Source: Hyaloraphidium curvatum
Taxonomy: Eukaryota > Monoblepharomycota > Hyaloraphidiomycetes > Hyaloraphidiales > Hyaloraphidiaceae
DNA: 64,000 bases
Assembly (NCBI GenBank): GCA_025558095.1
Contig: JAIVFI010000035.1
Location: forward strand, 124,001 to 188,000
Direction of reading: 5' to 3'
Positions within the stretch are counted from its first letter, which is position 1. The number at the start of each line of letters is the position of its first letter. The position numbers and the translations under genes are program-made. This document shows, one piece after another, positions 38,079-48,982 of the stretch. The notes under the pieces are model-generated. The model saw nothing but the letters and a program-made list of their open reading frames with translations, made no database searches and was not told the origin of the DNA.

Positions 38079-39729
38079 TCAACGACACTGACCAGCAGGT
38101 TGACGTACTGGGCAATTGGACAGCACATCGTGAACAAAAAGATCACAATCCAAGCAGAACCAATTGAGGCACTTTGGGCATTCGAACCTGCCACTTGTTG
38201 CCTGGAGAAGATTGCTAGGTCGGCTAGCAGGTTGGGTGCCTCCAACACCCGACGATGAAGTGGCGCCCCTGTTCTGTGATGACTGTTGCAACGGCGCTTT
38301 TGGCGCAGTCACAAGCAAATCAAAGGGCTGTCCACATCCAGAACAAGACGTGGGAGACTGGGATGTCACGCTGAACAAACGTAAACGGATCGCAAGGGGA
38401 AACATCAAGCACGCAGCACCTTGAAAGGGCAACCTCCTGATAGTTCCCAACAGGAAAAAGGTGATGGTAGCTTCGCGCCAGGTGAGGGCTCGATACCAAG
38501 GTGAGTCCACATATGGGACAATCCATGGGCACTTCGCAAACTTTGGCAAGGCACCTCGGGCATATGTAGCCGTGCCTTGTGGGTTGATTGTGGCTGCAAA
38601 GCTCATCATCAGCCTAGAAACTGGCGCTCAGCAACACTGGCTCACGCACTCCATGCACAACGACACGCTGTCCTCCTCGACCCTGTTGGGAAAGCCCATC
38701 ACCATCATGTTGGAGCCGTACATCTGCTGCAGTTGTTCGGTGACAGGCGGAGGGGGCACAAGGTCGAGCATCAAATCTTTCAGGTGGGCCTCATGCAAAG
38801 CCACGGCAAAGGTCCCTGCAGCATCCCGAAAGTCAGGTGCCTTTTCTAGGCCGAGCGGGACGGTCCAACCTCCCGTGTCCTTGGCAAGCACCTTGCACAC
38901 ATGGACCTCGGCTGCAAGCCCGATGACTGAGCAGCGAATGCCATCCCGCCGAAAGTGTGCTACCGTCTCGTAGATGTCTCCAGGATCGCACGAAGTCAGG
39001 GAACCCATGATCACCAAAACCTCTCGGAGACCTTGGGACGGCGTCCGGCTAGAGTTCGGAACAACAATCCGTCGGCTGACCGCAGCGGAGCAGCCGCAGA
39101 GCTTACAGAAAACTGCCGCGAGCGAGCTCCAACGCGTTTTGCAGCGACGGCTCTCCTCGCACTTCTTTGTTCGCCTTGTTCCTCAGCGCCGCGATGTGCT
39201 CCGTCGCGTTCCCTAGAATGCCACAAAGAACTGCGCTCAGGAAGTTGTCCACGGAAGTGCCATGGACCCTCGCGCACCGCCCAGGTCGGTCAACTTCTCC
39301 GCCAGGCCGTCCCGAGTGACGATAATCCCCAGCTGACTGATCGGATTCTGGTCGAAGAACTCGTTGACAAACTGCTCCGCCAATGCAAAGACCAGGTCGA
39401 TACGCGTCGGCTTCAGATCCGGTTCCAGCATGGAGCGGGAGACGTCAATGACCAGGTAGAGGTGCCGAACGATCCCGCGCTGGATTGCCTTTGTGTCCCT
39501 GAGCCTGTCGCGCCGCCGCATCAGACATCACAGCTTCTCGGCCTGCATGTGGTGCTCGCCTTCGACGCTTCAGCTGTTGCTGCAGCTGAGCGACGACGCC
39601 CCGGAGCGAGCCCGATTCGTCCTCCTGGAGCACCTCCCAGCTTCTCCGGTACTCATCCTCCCAGCTGTAGCCTCCCGCAAGTCCGGCATTGAGCCCCCCT
39701 TCATCATCGTCGCCCAGCCCCCGGTTCAT
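38079..39729 (-). CDS. SSL1: TFIIH core subunit SSL1/p44 (GTF2H2)
   Basis: Seven exons on the minus strand: 39729-39560, 39504-39278, 39212-39107, 39048-38870, 38815-38646, 38613-38420 and 38370-38079. Together they give 445 residues in one frame, close to the family norm. The N-terminus reads [21 protein letters not shown] von Willebrand A-like domain follows ([13 protein letters not shown], then [17 protein letters not shown] and [13 protein letters not shown]). After it come two Cys-rich modules: [20 protein letters not shown] with [14 protein letters not shown], and the final C4-type finger [21 protein letters not shown]1 supports XPD helicase in transcription initiation and nucleotide excision repair in the nucleus. 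Intron 1 has a GC donor (GCGAGC) and is 55 bases; intron 5 would be only 32 bases. The gene is divergent from the DDX24 gene, with 86 bases between the start codons. Confidence 0.92.
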
Positions 39730-39815
39730 CGCGAACCAGGGGGCAGCACGGCCGTCGGCGGAATAATGCGCGTTTGATCGACGCGCAGATCGACAACCGA
39801 AACAACGACCACACC

Positions 39816-42340
39816 ATGGGCGCCAAGCGCCCGCCCGGGCCCGGAGCCCTGGCTGGGCGCCGGAAACGCCCTAAGCAGGCCCCAACCGACATTGTCGAGG
39901 AGCTCGTGGAGGCGGACATGGACCGTTGGGGCTGGCAAAAGGTCCAGATCCCGGCGGCCGCCAATGCCGCCGACGAAGACTTGGGCGGACTGTTCATGCT
40001 GGAGGAGCTCGATGGCGTGGACGTTCAGCTTCGACACGGCGATCATGGGACTGCGACGTCCCTTACCTTTCGGAGGGTGGGGAAGTCAAAGAAGGGAAGC
40101 GCCGCACGCGAGACCGGCGCCGGGCTTGAGGCAGACCCCGTGGCCGGCCTCGACTTCATAAACATCGATGACTTTAAGGAGGATGGTCGCTCGGGGCCTG
40201 GTGGTGGCAAGAAGAAGAACCGTGGTTTGGTCAGCGAGGGGGAGCAGGGACGGGCGGACAAAGCCACGGCGGGCAAGAAGCGGTCCCGCGAGAGACCACC
40301 CGAGAAGGATATGCCTACGTCTGCCGCGCCTACCGACTCTGAGGACGTCGAGGCGCCTCTCGCCGCCGCCAGTGAAGAGGCAACCAGCGAGGAGGTAGTT
40401 GTTCCGCCGGAATGGGCCCCTTTCAAGCTGTCGGACTTGGTTGTTCGGGGCCTTCTCGACCTGGGTTTTTCCAAGCCGACCCCGATTCAGGCAAAGTGCC
40501 TGCCCGTAGCCATGCAGTGGAAGCGGGATGTCGTGGGAACCGCCGAGACGGGTTCCGGCAAGACTTTGGCGTTTGGCCTGCCCATCATCGATTACCTGGC
40601 ACGTCAGGAGGATGCGGGCAGGAGACAGGCCACTGCGGCACTCATTCTAACCCCCACCCGGGAGCTTGCGTTGCAAGTTTCGGACCACCTCGGCAGAGTC
40701 AGCAGGCACGCGAACGCGAGGGTGGGTGTGGTCACCAAGTGGGCTGCGAGTACGGCTGACTGCGCACTGTGGGTTCAGATCGCCGTCGTGGTTGGCGGCA
40801 TGTCGGAGCAGAAGCAGCAGCGGTTGCTACATGCTGTGCCTGACGTTGTGGTTGCAACCCCTGGTCGGCTCTGGGAACTGGTGTCTGGCTCCGATGAACT
40901 GCTCGCTCAGCTTCGGAACGTGCGGTACCTTGTGCTGGACGAGGCCGATCGCATGCTGGAATTTGGGCACTTTGCGGAGCTCTCATCGATCCTCAAGGCG
41001 ATTGCAAGGAGGTGTGTGTGTCTGCACGCCGCTCGGCTGGATGAGGGGACCTGATGTAAGGCAACAGCCCCGCGCAGGACTCGCAGGACTCTTCCGTGCC
41101 CCAGCGACAGACTTTTGTCTTCTCGGCGACCTTGGCAAAGGCCGATTTCGCCAACAAGAACGCTGCCCGGTCAGCAAAGACGAGGGAAAAGGGAGTAACG
41201 ATGGGTTGGTGGAAGCCGCCGAGACGGGTACCTTTCATCTGACGTCTGGGCTGCTAGCGGAGCTGCTGCGGAGGATTGATTTTGGGCCGGAAAAGCCTGT
41301 GCGGATTGACCTCACGCGGGAACGGCTGGTCGCATCCGGTCTGAAGGAGCTGCAGATCCACTGCCTTCCGAAGAACAAGGTTGGTCCACGCACTCGGAAC
41401 CATGCACGTAGCCGCCGAACTGACTCACTCAGGATGCATACCTCTACTACTCTCTGCTGGAGTTCCCGGGCAGGACCCTGGTGTTTGTCGCGAGCATAGA
41501 CTCGGTCAGCCGATTGGCTGGATGGCTCAAGATGCTCCGGATCGCCTGCTTCCCGCTGCACGGGAAGCTGCAGCAGCGCCAGCGCCTCAAGAACCTCGAC
41601 AGGTTCGTCGTGGATGGCAGCAAAGTGTGGGCTTGTTTGCTGACGGCGTGGTTAGGTTCAAGACCAGCGCCCGGGGCGTCCTCATTGCAACGGACGTTGC
41701 GGCACGCGGCTTGGACATTTCCGGGGTGCAACACGTGGTCCACTACCATGTGGCTCGCAACGCACAGGTGCGTGTCTGGCTGGTTGTTTGGCCGCGTGCT
41801 TCTCACGTGAGCCTCGCCAGACGTACGTGCACCGCTCTGGCCGGACTGCCCGCGCTGGGAACGAAGGCACGAGCGTGTCCTTGGTGGCTCCGGAGGAGGT
41901 CAAGACCTTCAACGACATGTGCCACACGCTCAAGAAAGGCGGGATGCCGGAGTTTCCCGTCGACAGGGTGCGGTTAGCGGCTCTTCAAAAGCGGGTCGTT
42001 CTCGCGGTCTTTATTGAGAAGGCGGAACATTCTTTGCAGCAGGTGCGCATTCGAAGAATGATGACGTCTGGGCGTCGCACGCTAACGTTTGCGGCCATGC
42101 AGGACGCCAGCAACAAATCGTGGGTGGAAAAGATGGCGCAAGAGATGGACATCGAGCTCGACGATAGCTTGTGGGTCGCATTTGCCGTGCCGATCGCATC
42201 CGTGTTCCTAACTCCAAGGCACGCGCTCATTCAGGAAGGCAAAAGAGGACGAAGAGGGCGGTCGCCAGGGCAAGGGCAAGAAGAAGCAGCAGGCACAGAT
42301 CAAGGCCATGAAGAGCGAGCTCGCTGCCCTTATGGCCTAA
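39816..42340 (+). CDS. MAK5: DEAD-box RNA helicase, Mak5/DDX24 family
   Basis: Exons: 39816-40721, 40779-41015, 41078-41379, 41433-41602, 41656-41767, 41821-42170 and 42235-42340; the exon 2 end may vary by a few bases. Motifs in order: Q-motif [46 protein letters not shown] followed by GHFAEL (typical of Mak5), VFSATL, a helicase C domain with [12 protein letters not shown], and [10 protein letters not shown]. The N-terminus is acidic and basic, and the C-terminus ends [20 protein letters not shown]. Mak5 acts in the nucleolus in assembly of the large ribosomal subunit. Within exon 3 the frame containing [11 protein letters not shown] does not connect with that of [12 protein letters not shown] by one base (between 41195 and 41258), so a sequence error, missed intron or real frameshift is present. 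The stop codon overlaps that of the convergent gene. Confidence 0.88.
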
Positions 42341-43128
42341 GTACCGCTGCGGCGTGCTCTTTTTCTCGGTGGCGGTCGAGGTGCAATTTCTGCGTGACCT
42401 TCGGGCGAAGCCGATCTTGAATCGCGGACCTTTTCCGCAGCACGCTGGCGGCGGCTCCTTTTCCGTTCGGATCGCTCCTTGTCGGAGATATCCGCTTCTC
42501 CTACGCCGGTCTCTATCGCGCCGCGAACGGCCTGGCGCCAACCGTGGTCAGCGATGTGCAGGTCCCTCTCTAACAACGTTATGTGCTTGCAAGGACGGAT
42601 TTTGCCCCTGACGCGGAAGTCGATGCACTCGCAGGATGCTTTGGAATCGGTGAAGCTGACGATGTAGTGGTTCCCGGTGCTGCCAATGACCACGAACTCG
42701 ACTCTCGAATCGGGCCCCTCCTCAATGTAGTCTACGAGGCCCCCGAGTCCGAGCTCTCCGAGCTTTTGCTCCAAGTCGTACGGGGCCTTTGTTGACAACG
42801 TCCGTTTCGCGGTCGCCGGCTTCTCTGTCTCCACGTCCTCTGGCTCGTGGACCGCGCACGAACTGTGGTCCCCTTCTTCGGCTGGCTTCAGGCAAGTCGG
42901 GCAGAACTCGGGGCTTTCCTTCCTTATGCGCCGCGAGCTCCGCCGTGCCTCCTCCGGGACCTCTGTCGGCTGCCGCTGCACTCGCGGTCGCGGCGGCTTG
43001 TGCGGCTTCTCGGGCGTCGGAACGGAAACGGCAGGGGCCCAGGAGTCGCGCTCAATTCCGAGGTTCCGGAGGATCTGGCGGTTGCGCTCGATGATGGCCG
43101 CACGCCGGACTTCGTAGTCCGAAAGCAT
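42337..43128 (-). CDS. SWIM zinc-finger protein
   Basis: 263 residues from [20 protein letters not shown]; the frame extends upstream to an ATG at 43341, and an intermediate MESVKRPP start is possible. The N-terminus has the R-x-x-x-I-x-x-N-x-x-x-L-x-x-L-G motif found in several DNA-associated proteins. Residues about 75-85 carry a C-x-x-C pair (FCPTCLK). The SWIM finger is clear: [20 protein letters not shown] then [11 protein letters not shown], giving C-x-C...C-x-H ligands. The C-terminus is strongly basic (RKRSRRQR and PPPRKRARR), probably a nuclear signal. SWIM domains bind DNA or proteins, for example in recombination accessory factors; the exact role here is unknown. The stop codon (TAG) overlaps the stop codon (TAA) of the DDX24 gene on the other strand by two bases. 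Confidence 0.72.
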   Translation of the reverse strand: MLSDYEVRRAAIIERNRQILRNLGIERDSWAPAVSVPTPEKPHKPPRPRVQRQPTEVPEEARRSSRRIRKESPEFCPTCLKPAEEGDHSSCAVHEPEDVETEKPATAKRTLSTKAPYDLEQKLGELGLGGLVDYIEEGPDSRVEFVVIGSTGNHYIVSFTDSKASCECIDFRVRGKIRPCKHITLLERDLHIADHGWRQAVRGAIETGVGEADISDKERSERKRSRRQRAAEKVRDSRSASPEGHAEIAPRPPPRKRARRSGT

Positions 43129-43406
43129 GGCGCGGACTGGAAGGTCAGTTAGAGCGGGCGCCAGGTGCGGTCGATCAACGGGTGGATCAGCGAATTGGAG
43201 CGCCGGAGGGCGCTTCACAGATTCCATCCTTATTGTAGCTTTGGCAAGACCATCATCCATCCATCGTGGTTTTCGAATGGGGTGGGAGGGTTCTCCGTGG
43301 CCCAATGGCCATGGCCGGTCGCAAATCCCGACAATTTTCAAGAGTCACGAAACAACCGAAACGACGACAGCGCCCGTAACTACAACCGCGTTGCGGGACA
43401 AGCCAG

Positions 43407-44727
43407 CTAAAACCCATATCTCTCCTTCAAAAACCCGTCGAAAAAGCTCTTCACTTTGTCTGGCTGCTCCATGTGTAGCCAGTGTCCTGCCTCGGGCACA
43501 TGCAAGTGACGAAGATCCGGCACCTTCTTTTGCATGCGCTCAATGATTCCGTCCTCGAAGCACACGTCTGTCCTGCACGTGGTGTGTGTGTGGATTGCAG
43601 CCATCAGTGCTTTGCGGGAAGCTATGTGCAAGCTACACTACTCACGACGTGATCAGTGCGACGGGTACTTGGAGGAGCTTGTTGGCAATGTCCCTTTCTT
43701 GGTGGTAGTTCTGCTTGTCCTTGCGGTACCTAGATTTCGTTTTTGCCCCATCTCCAGCGCCAAATGGATGGAGTACAGCGGCACTTGGGACTCACCAGGT
43801 GAAGCCCGGGTTGAAACCGGTCATCTTGAAGGCTGTGATGTAGGCATCCAAGACTTCCTGTGGGATCAATCCACCCCTGAAATGGTCCCATCCAAGTTCC
43901 TTGAAACTCTTCACAGGCTGCCTATTTATGCCGACGTCCTCGATTAGATGGACAAGATTACGCAGGGTTGGTTGGGCCGTAGAGTTCTCCTCCACGGTTG
44001 CAAAAATGGCCTTGAAGAACCTTTCGGGGTCCTGATCACAGGCATCTTGGAATTCCTTAACGCAGAAGAGGAGCTGGTAGGAGAGATTGGGATGCTCCTT
44101 GACTCGTTCCTCCACTAAGCAAGACCAACCACTGAGAAACCATGCGTAGCGGGTAGGTACCGAGACACGTACAAGGTTTGAACTCTCCTTCCTGTGGTGA
44201 CCACGGAGCTGCAAAGGGAACAGAAAGACCCATAATGCCCTTGACCCGATTTGGGTACCACAGCGCAAATCGGTAGGTGAGGACGGTGCCCCAATCATGG
44301 CACAGGAACAATGCCGATTCCACATCGAACGCTTCGCGGAACAAGACTTCCAGGTCGGCGCAGAGAAACTTAGTGCCACAGCGCTCCAGCTGACGTTCCT
44401 CCTCCTTGTCGTCAAAGGGGACATACGGAGCTGGGCTCTCGCCGAACCCGCGCTGGTCGAGAACGATGGCGCGGAAGCCCTTTGCCAGGAGCCATGGAAG
44501 CATATCGTGGCCCCAGTCAGTCCTACGAGAGGGAGGAGGATGTGACACCTATGCAAGCAACGTTGGAAAACGTACGTCGCTTACCAGCCACAATCAGGGA
44601 ACCCGTGGATGACCACGACCGTCTCCACGGGCTTTTCGACGCTGCATTCGTCCAGGTAGTGGTAGCGCTGGCCGTTGGCGATGTGGTATTTGTGGTTGAG
44701 GCGTGTGGCCCCGTAATCGATGGGCAT
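43407..44727 (-). CDS. Epoxide hydrolase-like alpha/beta hydrolase
   Basis: Five exons, 44727-44585, 44522-44173, 44114-43796, 43729-43646 and 43572-43407, give about 353 residues. Key motifs: HGFPDCGW (the HGxP oxyanion motif), then DQRGFGESP, then CHDWGTVLTYR with the nucleophile Asp in the Gx-D-x-G elbow typical of epoxide hydrolases and dehalogenases. Late in the chain are DVCFEDGIIERM and PEAGHWLHMEQPDKV, carrying the catalytic His. These enzymes open epoxides with water, in cytosol or peroxisome. The upstream ATG at 44868 would add 47 residues but overlaps the first exon of the divergent CCDC174 gene, so 44727 was preferred. All intron phases close. Confidence 0.85.
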
Positions 44728-44836
44728 CGTGTTGCGCAGCCAATAGCGCGTTTCAGACCGAGTGTGGGGTGTGTGGACGGAGTTGTGGCAAGTGGACCCG
44801 GAGCAGTAACGGGTTGCAGCGAACGGATGTCTCACG

Positions 44837-46029
44837 ATGTGGAAACCGGCCAGAGAGATCCAGGCCATCAGCTCATCATCTGTACTGCTGCTTCATTCCT
44901 CCCCGTCGTCGCAGTGCCTGACGACGCGCCTGGCAGGCCCTGGATCTCAAGGCTGAGGTCGTCAAGGAGAAGCAGCAGTTCCAAAAGGAAAAGGCCGCGC
45001 AGTCGTCCGTCGGCCCCGTCGTTTCGGGGAAAAAGTTCCAGAGGCCGAAGCCGCCGCCTCCCCCGGCGAACCGCGGTGTCGAGGAACGGAGCAGGCGGGA
45101 CCTGGAGGATGTCGCCGTGACGCCCACCGTGGAACAGAGCTGGGTCGCCCTTCAGAGGAAAGCGGAGCTCTACGAGCAGCTGAAGCGGGACGGAGGCTTG
45201 GACCTCACCGAGAAGAAGGAGGAAGAGGTTCTCGTGGACTTTGTGAGAAAGGCGTTCGAAGCCAAGGTCGAGGACGGAGGAGAGGCGCGAGGCCGCGCCA
45301 AGTCGGACCTTGGGGCTGACGCCGATCCCTGGGTCGAGTACGTGGACGAGTTTGGCAGGACGCGCATTGCTCGGAAGAGCCAGCTGCCGGACATGCCCCC
45401 GCCGCCGCGACAGGCTTTGGCAAAGTGAGCGCGGTCCGCCCTGAAGCTCTTGGCGGCTCTGACGCGCGCTGGAAAGCGGTTTCGTCAAGGCCGGATCGAC
45501 CGCCAAGACGTCCGACGAGACGTCGCTCCTGTCCAAGGACATGCTGGTGGAGCAGGAACGGCTGGAGTGGGAGCGCAACGCTCGGGAGGAAGTCGGGAAC
45601 GATGGGACCCCGGCGCACTACGATTCCAAGCGGGAGGTCCGCAACCTCGGCGTGGGCTTCTACCAGCTGTCCCAGGACGAAGCGGAGCGCCAGGAGCAGC
45701 TCGGCAAACTGAAGGAGCTGAGGACTCAGACGACCGCGGCCCGGACCACGGAGCTCGCACGGAAGAACAAGCGGAAAGAGAGGCTCGAAGCGCGGAGGAA
45801 GCTCATCGTCGCCAAGGCGAAGAGGAGGAAGGGGGAAGATGCTGGTTCCGGGGACGAGGACAACCAGGACGTGCAGGATGTGGCCGTGGATGAGCCGGAG
45901 GCGGCCCCGAGCGAGGACAAGCTCAAGCTAGTGGACGAGTTCTTGCAGAGCGTGCGACATCAGGTCGAGCGGTCTTCGGGCGCGTCGAGGAAAGCAGCAC
46001 TTTTTGGCGACCTCTTGGACGACACTTGA
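44837..46029 (+). CDS. CCDC174-like nuclear coiled-coil protein (DUF4078)
   Basis: Exons 44837-44881, 44937-45424 and 45477-46029 give 361 residues. The first exon is short (MWKPAREIQAISSSS) and joins to ALDLKAEVVKEKQQFQ, matching the family's N-terminal SLxxLKAE segment. The diagnostic block is DPWVEYVDEFGRTRIARKSQ. Later come long charged coiled coils (VEQERLEWERNAREEV and the Arg/Lys-rich KNKRKERLEARRKLI) and NLGVGFYQLSQDEAERQEQL. Human CCDC174 is a nuclear protein linked to the exon-junction complex; function in fungi is not well known. The two introns are 55 and 52 bases. The gene is convergent with the CDP-alcohol transferase, with stop codons seven bases apart. Confidence 0.78.
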
Positions 46030-46036
46030 GCCGTGC

Positions 46037-46751
46037 TCAGACGTTTCTCCACGCCCAAACGAGTCTCTGCAGCGTCGTTGCAATGACCAGCACCGCAAAC
46101 GCGGGGTACGACCACCGGATGTGCCGCGGAAAGAGGAGGAAGGCGTAATATGCCGCCACGGTCTCCGCCCTTTGGGATGCAATGCCCCCCGTCAGGGACA
46201 TTCACGACGCGAAAACGCGGCTCCCACCCCTCGATCATGCCGCTCGGCAGATGCAGCGCTGTCTTACGGGCAGGCTTCTTCGAGCCGGAAGCCGCTGCGG
46301 CTCCCTTCTGCTCGACCAGCCCTCCCAACATCAGCAGAACTCCGATATTCACGTAGAATGACGCCAGCATGAAGGCTGTGGCATAGAGCTCCAGGATCGT
46401 CTCTTCCGCACGCTGCATGCTCCGATTTCCCTCGACGATCCCAATGGGAACGGTCGCATACGCGACCAGATCGCAGGAAATGTCCAGCAGGCCTCCAAAG
46501 GAGGACTCGGTCCGCGTCAGCCTCGCGACCGGGCCGTCAAGGCCGTCCAACGTCCGATTCAAGGTCCAGAGTGCCACCGCGATCCAATTGGGGAGGCCTT
46601 CCGATCGACGCGTGGCGAGGGATGCAGCGCACAGGAGACCGGCGGCCAAGGCGAGGAGCGACAGCTGGTTTGCGGACAGCGAACCTGCCACAGAGCGAGC
46701 GAGCGGGAGAAGCGTCCTGTCCTTGACATCGCGCAGGAAGTCATCTATCAT
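46037..46751 (-). CDS. CDP-alcohol phosphatidyltransferase
   Basis: Exons 46751-46228 and 46169-46037 give 218 residues. The family signature D-G-x2-A-R-x8-G-x3-D-x3-D is exact: DGPVARLTRTESSFGGLLD then CD. About six hydrophobic helices surround it (for example QLSLLALAAGLLCAAS and ATAFMLASFYVNIGVLLML). After splicing the end reads MIEGAETVAAYYAFLLF to LVWAWRNV. Enzymes of this family transfer a phospho-alcohol head group from or to CDP-linked lipids at the ER or mitochondria; the substrate cannot be told. The unspliced frame would replace the last helix by a polar tail, so the 57-base intron is well supported. It lies 79 bases downstream of the dehydrogenase gene on the same strand. Confidence 0.82.
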
Positions 46752-46830
46752 GTTCCGCGCGTAGAGAATTCCGGTCGTGGAGGGGAAGGGGCGACTCCAT
46801 CATTCCAAAACCAGCAAGCACTATAATCTA

Positions 46831-48058
46831 TCACTTTTTCTCGTATTCGTAGAAGCCCCTGCCAACCTTCTTGCCTGGAGCGCATGGTCAGCCACATTGA
46901 GCGTTCGCCGCACGAAGCAGAACGTCCTACCTAGGTAGCCTGCCTGGACAAGGTTGACCAGCAGAGGACACGGCCGGTACTTGGGGTCGCCGAATCCGTC
47001 GTGGAGCACCCGCAAGATCGCCAGGCACGTGTCCAGGCCGATAAAGTCGGCGAGCGTGAGGGGACCCATTGGAACGTTCGTTCCCAGTTTCATGGTCGTG
47101 TCAATGTCCTCCTTGGTCCCGACACCCTGTGGAAACGCGTTGGTCAAAAGACCTATGGTGTGAACTCAGGTGCTCGAACGCCCACCTCCATCAATGCGAA
47201 GCATGCCTCGTTGATGTAGGGCATGAGGATGCGGTTCGCTATGAAACCTGGGTAATCCGCGCTGTGCGTGCACGTCTTGCCCATCGCCTGTGCCAGCGCC
47301 TGGGTCTCGGCGGTGGTCTGGGCGCTCGTCGCCGTCCCCGAGATGATCTCGACCAGCTTCATCACCGGGACGGGGTTCATGAAGTGCATCCCGATGACGC
47401 TCTCAGGGCGCTTCGTCGCTGATGCTATCTTGGTGATGGAAATGGAGGACGTGTTGGAGGCGAGGATGGCCGTCGGGGGCGCCACCTGGTCCAGCGATTG
47501 GAAGATGGTGTGCTTGAGCTGCGGATTCTCCGTTGCGGCCTGATGCACGTCGGGACGAACAGTCCACGGTGTCAGCCGGCGATAACGGTGCCTTCCAGGG
47601 GCCCCACTTCGATGATGAGCTCTGCCGAGCTAAAGTCGCTCATGGAGCTCGTGCCCCTGACGCGAGACTTGACCTCGGCGCCCTCGGCTTCGGTCATCCT
47701 CCCCTTGCCAATCTCCTTCTTCACGAGCGAATCTGTCGGCCCGGCGATTCAGGCCTTGCTGCACGAGCGCCGTGGAAGGCTCGCGCCCACCAATGAACTG
47801 GAGGCCCTTTTCCACCTGGGCGGCATTGGTGTCCAGGAGCAGAACTTCGCGCTTCGCCACGGCAGCGGTCACGTAGGCGATGCCGACGCCCATCTGGCCG
47901 CTGCCAATGACCCCGACCTGCTTGAAACGCGACAGGTCCGGTGCTGATGCCGCCATCGCGGCGGCGGACGCGTGGAAGCCGCGTGCGGCCGCATGCGATT
48001 CCGCCTGAGCGGCCACCTGGCCGGCCGCCCGCAGGAGAGGCGCGACACGCGAGGCCAT
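46831..48058 (-). CDS. 3-hydroxyacyl-CoA / 3-hydroxybutyryl-CoA dehydrogenase, mitochondrial
   Basis: Five exons, 48058-47791, 47732-47608, 47539-47186, 47126-46931 and 46874-46831, give 328 residues in frame. The N-terminus ([18 protein letters not shown], Arg/Ala-rich without acids) looks like a mitochondrial presequence. The Rossmann motif is [14 protein letters not shown]. The NAD domain then shows [29 protein letters not shown] and [17 protein letters not shown] with the catalytic His. The C-terminal domain has [30 protein letters not shown] and the closing GRGFYEY. The enzyme oxidises L-3-hydroxyacyl-CoA in beta-oxidation or reduces acetoacetyl-CoA. Donors include GTGGGC, GTGGGG and GTAGGA; introns are 55-68 bases. 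The inverted duplication arm lies upstream of it. Confidence 0.93.
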
Positions 48059-48270
48059 CGTGACGTTGGAATTGCTTTGCCACACCGCCCACTTCTGGCG
48101 CCTCGCTTGCAAATGATCCCCCAGGCCCGCATCAGACTACAACCATGGCCTGCTTGCAGATCTTTAGGCAGATAGATAAGTTTATGGACAAGGGTGAACA
48201 GCTGGGTCTTGGTATTCCCAGAGTCCGAACCCCAAGGCTTGATCGCATTATGGTAGATCGTCCGTAGTTG

Positions 48271-48826
48271 GCACGAAGCATGACGTTTTGCCATGATTCG
48301 GCTCCAGCCCTTGTTAGCGGACACTGCTTGGCAAGTTGCTGCTGGAGACTGCTTGGTCATATGCTTCTGGAAGCAGCCTTACATGGTGCCATGGACAATG
48401 GCTGCCCGTTTGCCCCAAAAATCTTTGCCTTTCGGATGGCAGGAAAACGGATGAGCCAGGTTCTAGTTGTTTCCATCCTGCATCATTTCTGCTACAGTAA
48501 GACCCAGCGCTCTCTTCCCAGCGGGACTGCCTGGGACAGGGCCCGGGCCGGCCTTTATGGGGGTGGGTGGCACCGGGTGGTGCATAAGGCGATCTCGCAA
48601 TGTGGCTGGAGTATGGTGCACAACACCGCAGCAAAAGGCCCCCGGAGGTCCCCAAATCACGATGGTTGAACCGCACCACGAAACCCCGAACTTGCCGGGC
48701 AACGCATCGGCACTCACCAGGCTCGTGCTGAAGGCCCGCCGGACCCTTTCACTCGGCAGCGGGGCAACGGGGGGACCGACCAACAACAGCGCCGTCGGCC
48801 AGCAACGCTCCGCCTCCGCGATGGCA
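48271..48826 (-). repeat. Inverted duplication, right arm
   Basis: Nearly identical to 37149-37699 in reverse orientation, with scattered substitutions and small indels. It covers the region just 5' of, and the N-terminal frame of, the next gene. A protein-like frame spanning each arm (starting MTFCHDSAPALVSGHCLA) is open in both copies, probably because they are recent. Confidence 0.7.
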
Positions 48827-48982
48827 CCGACCCAGTCGGCAAAGCAGCCCTCGGCTGTCAAGCGATGGCGGCGATCTTCGGTCGTCGCTCCGGAAGCGCA
48901 CACGCGGCCACTGCGGCTCAAGTCGCTCCCGGTCGAGCTCCTGTTTTCGCTCGGCCGCACTGCCGGCGACATCGCCGCCCTC

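Noticed and set aside
43407-44868. Epoxide hydrolase start at 44868
   Set aside because: It would overlap the first exon of the divergent CCDC174 gene, and the extra 47 residues show no conserved feature.
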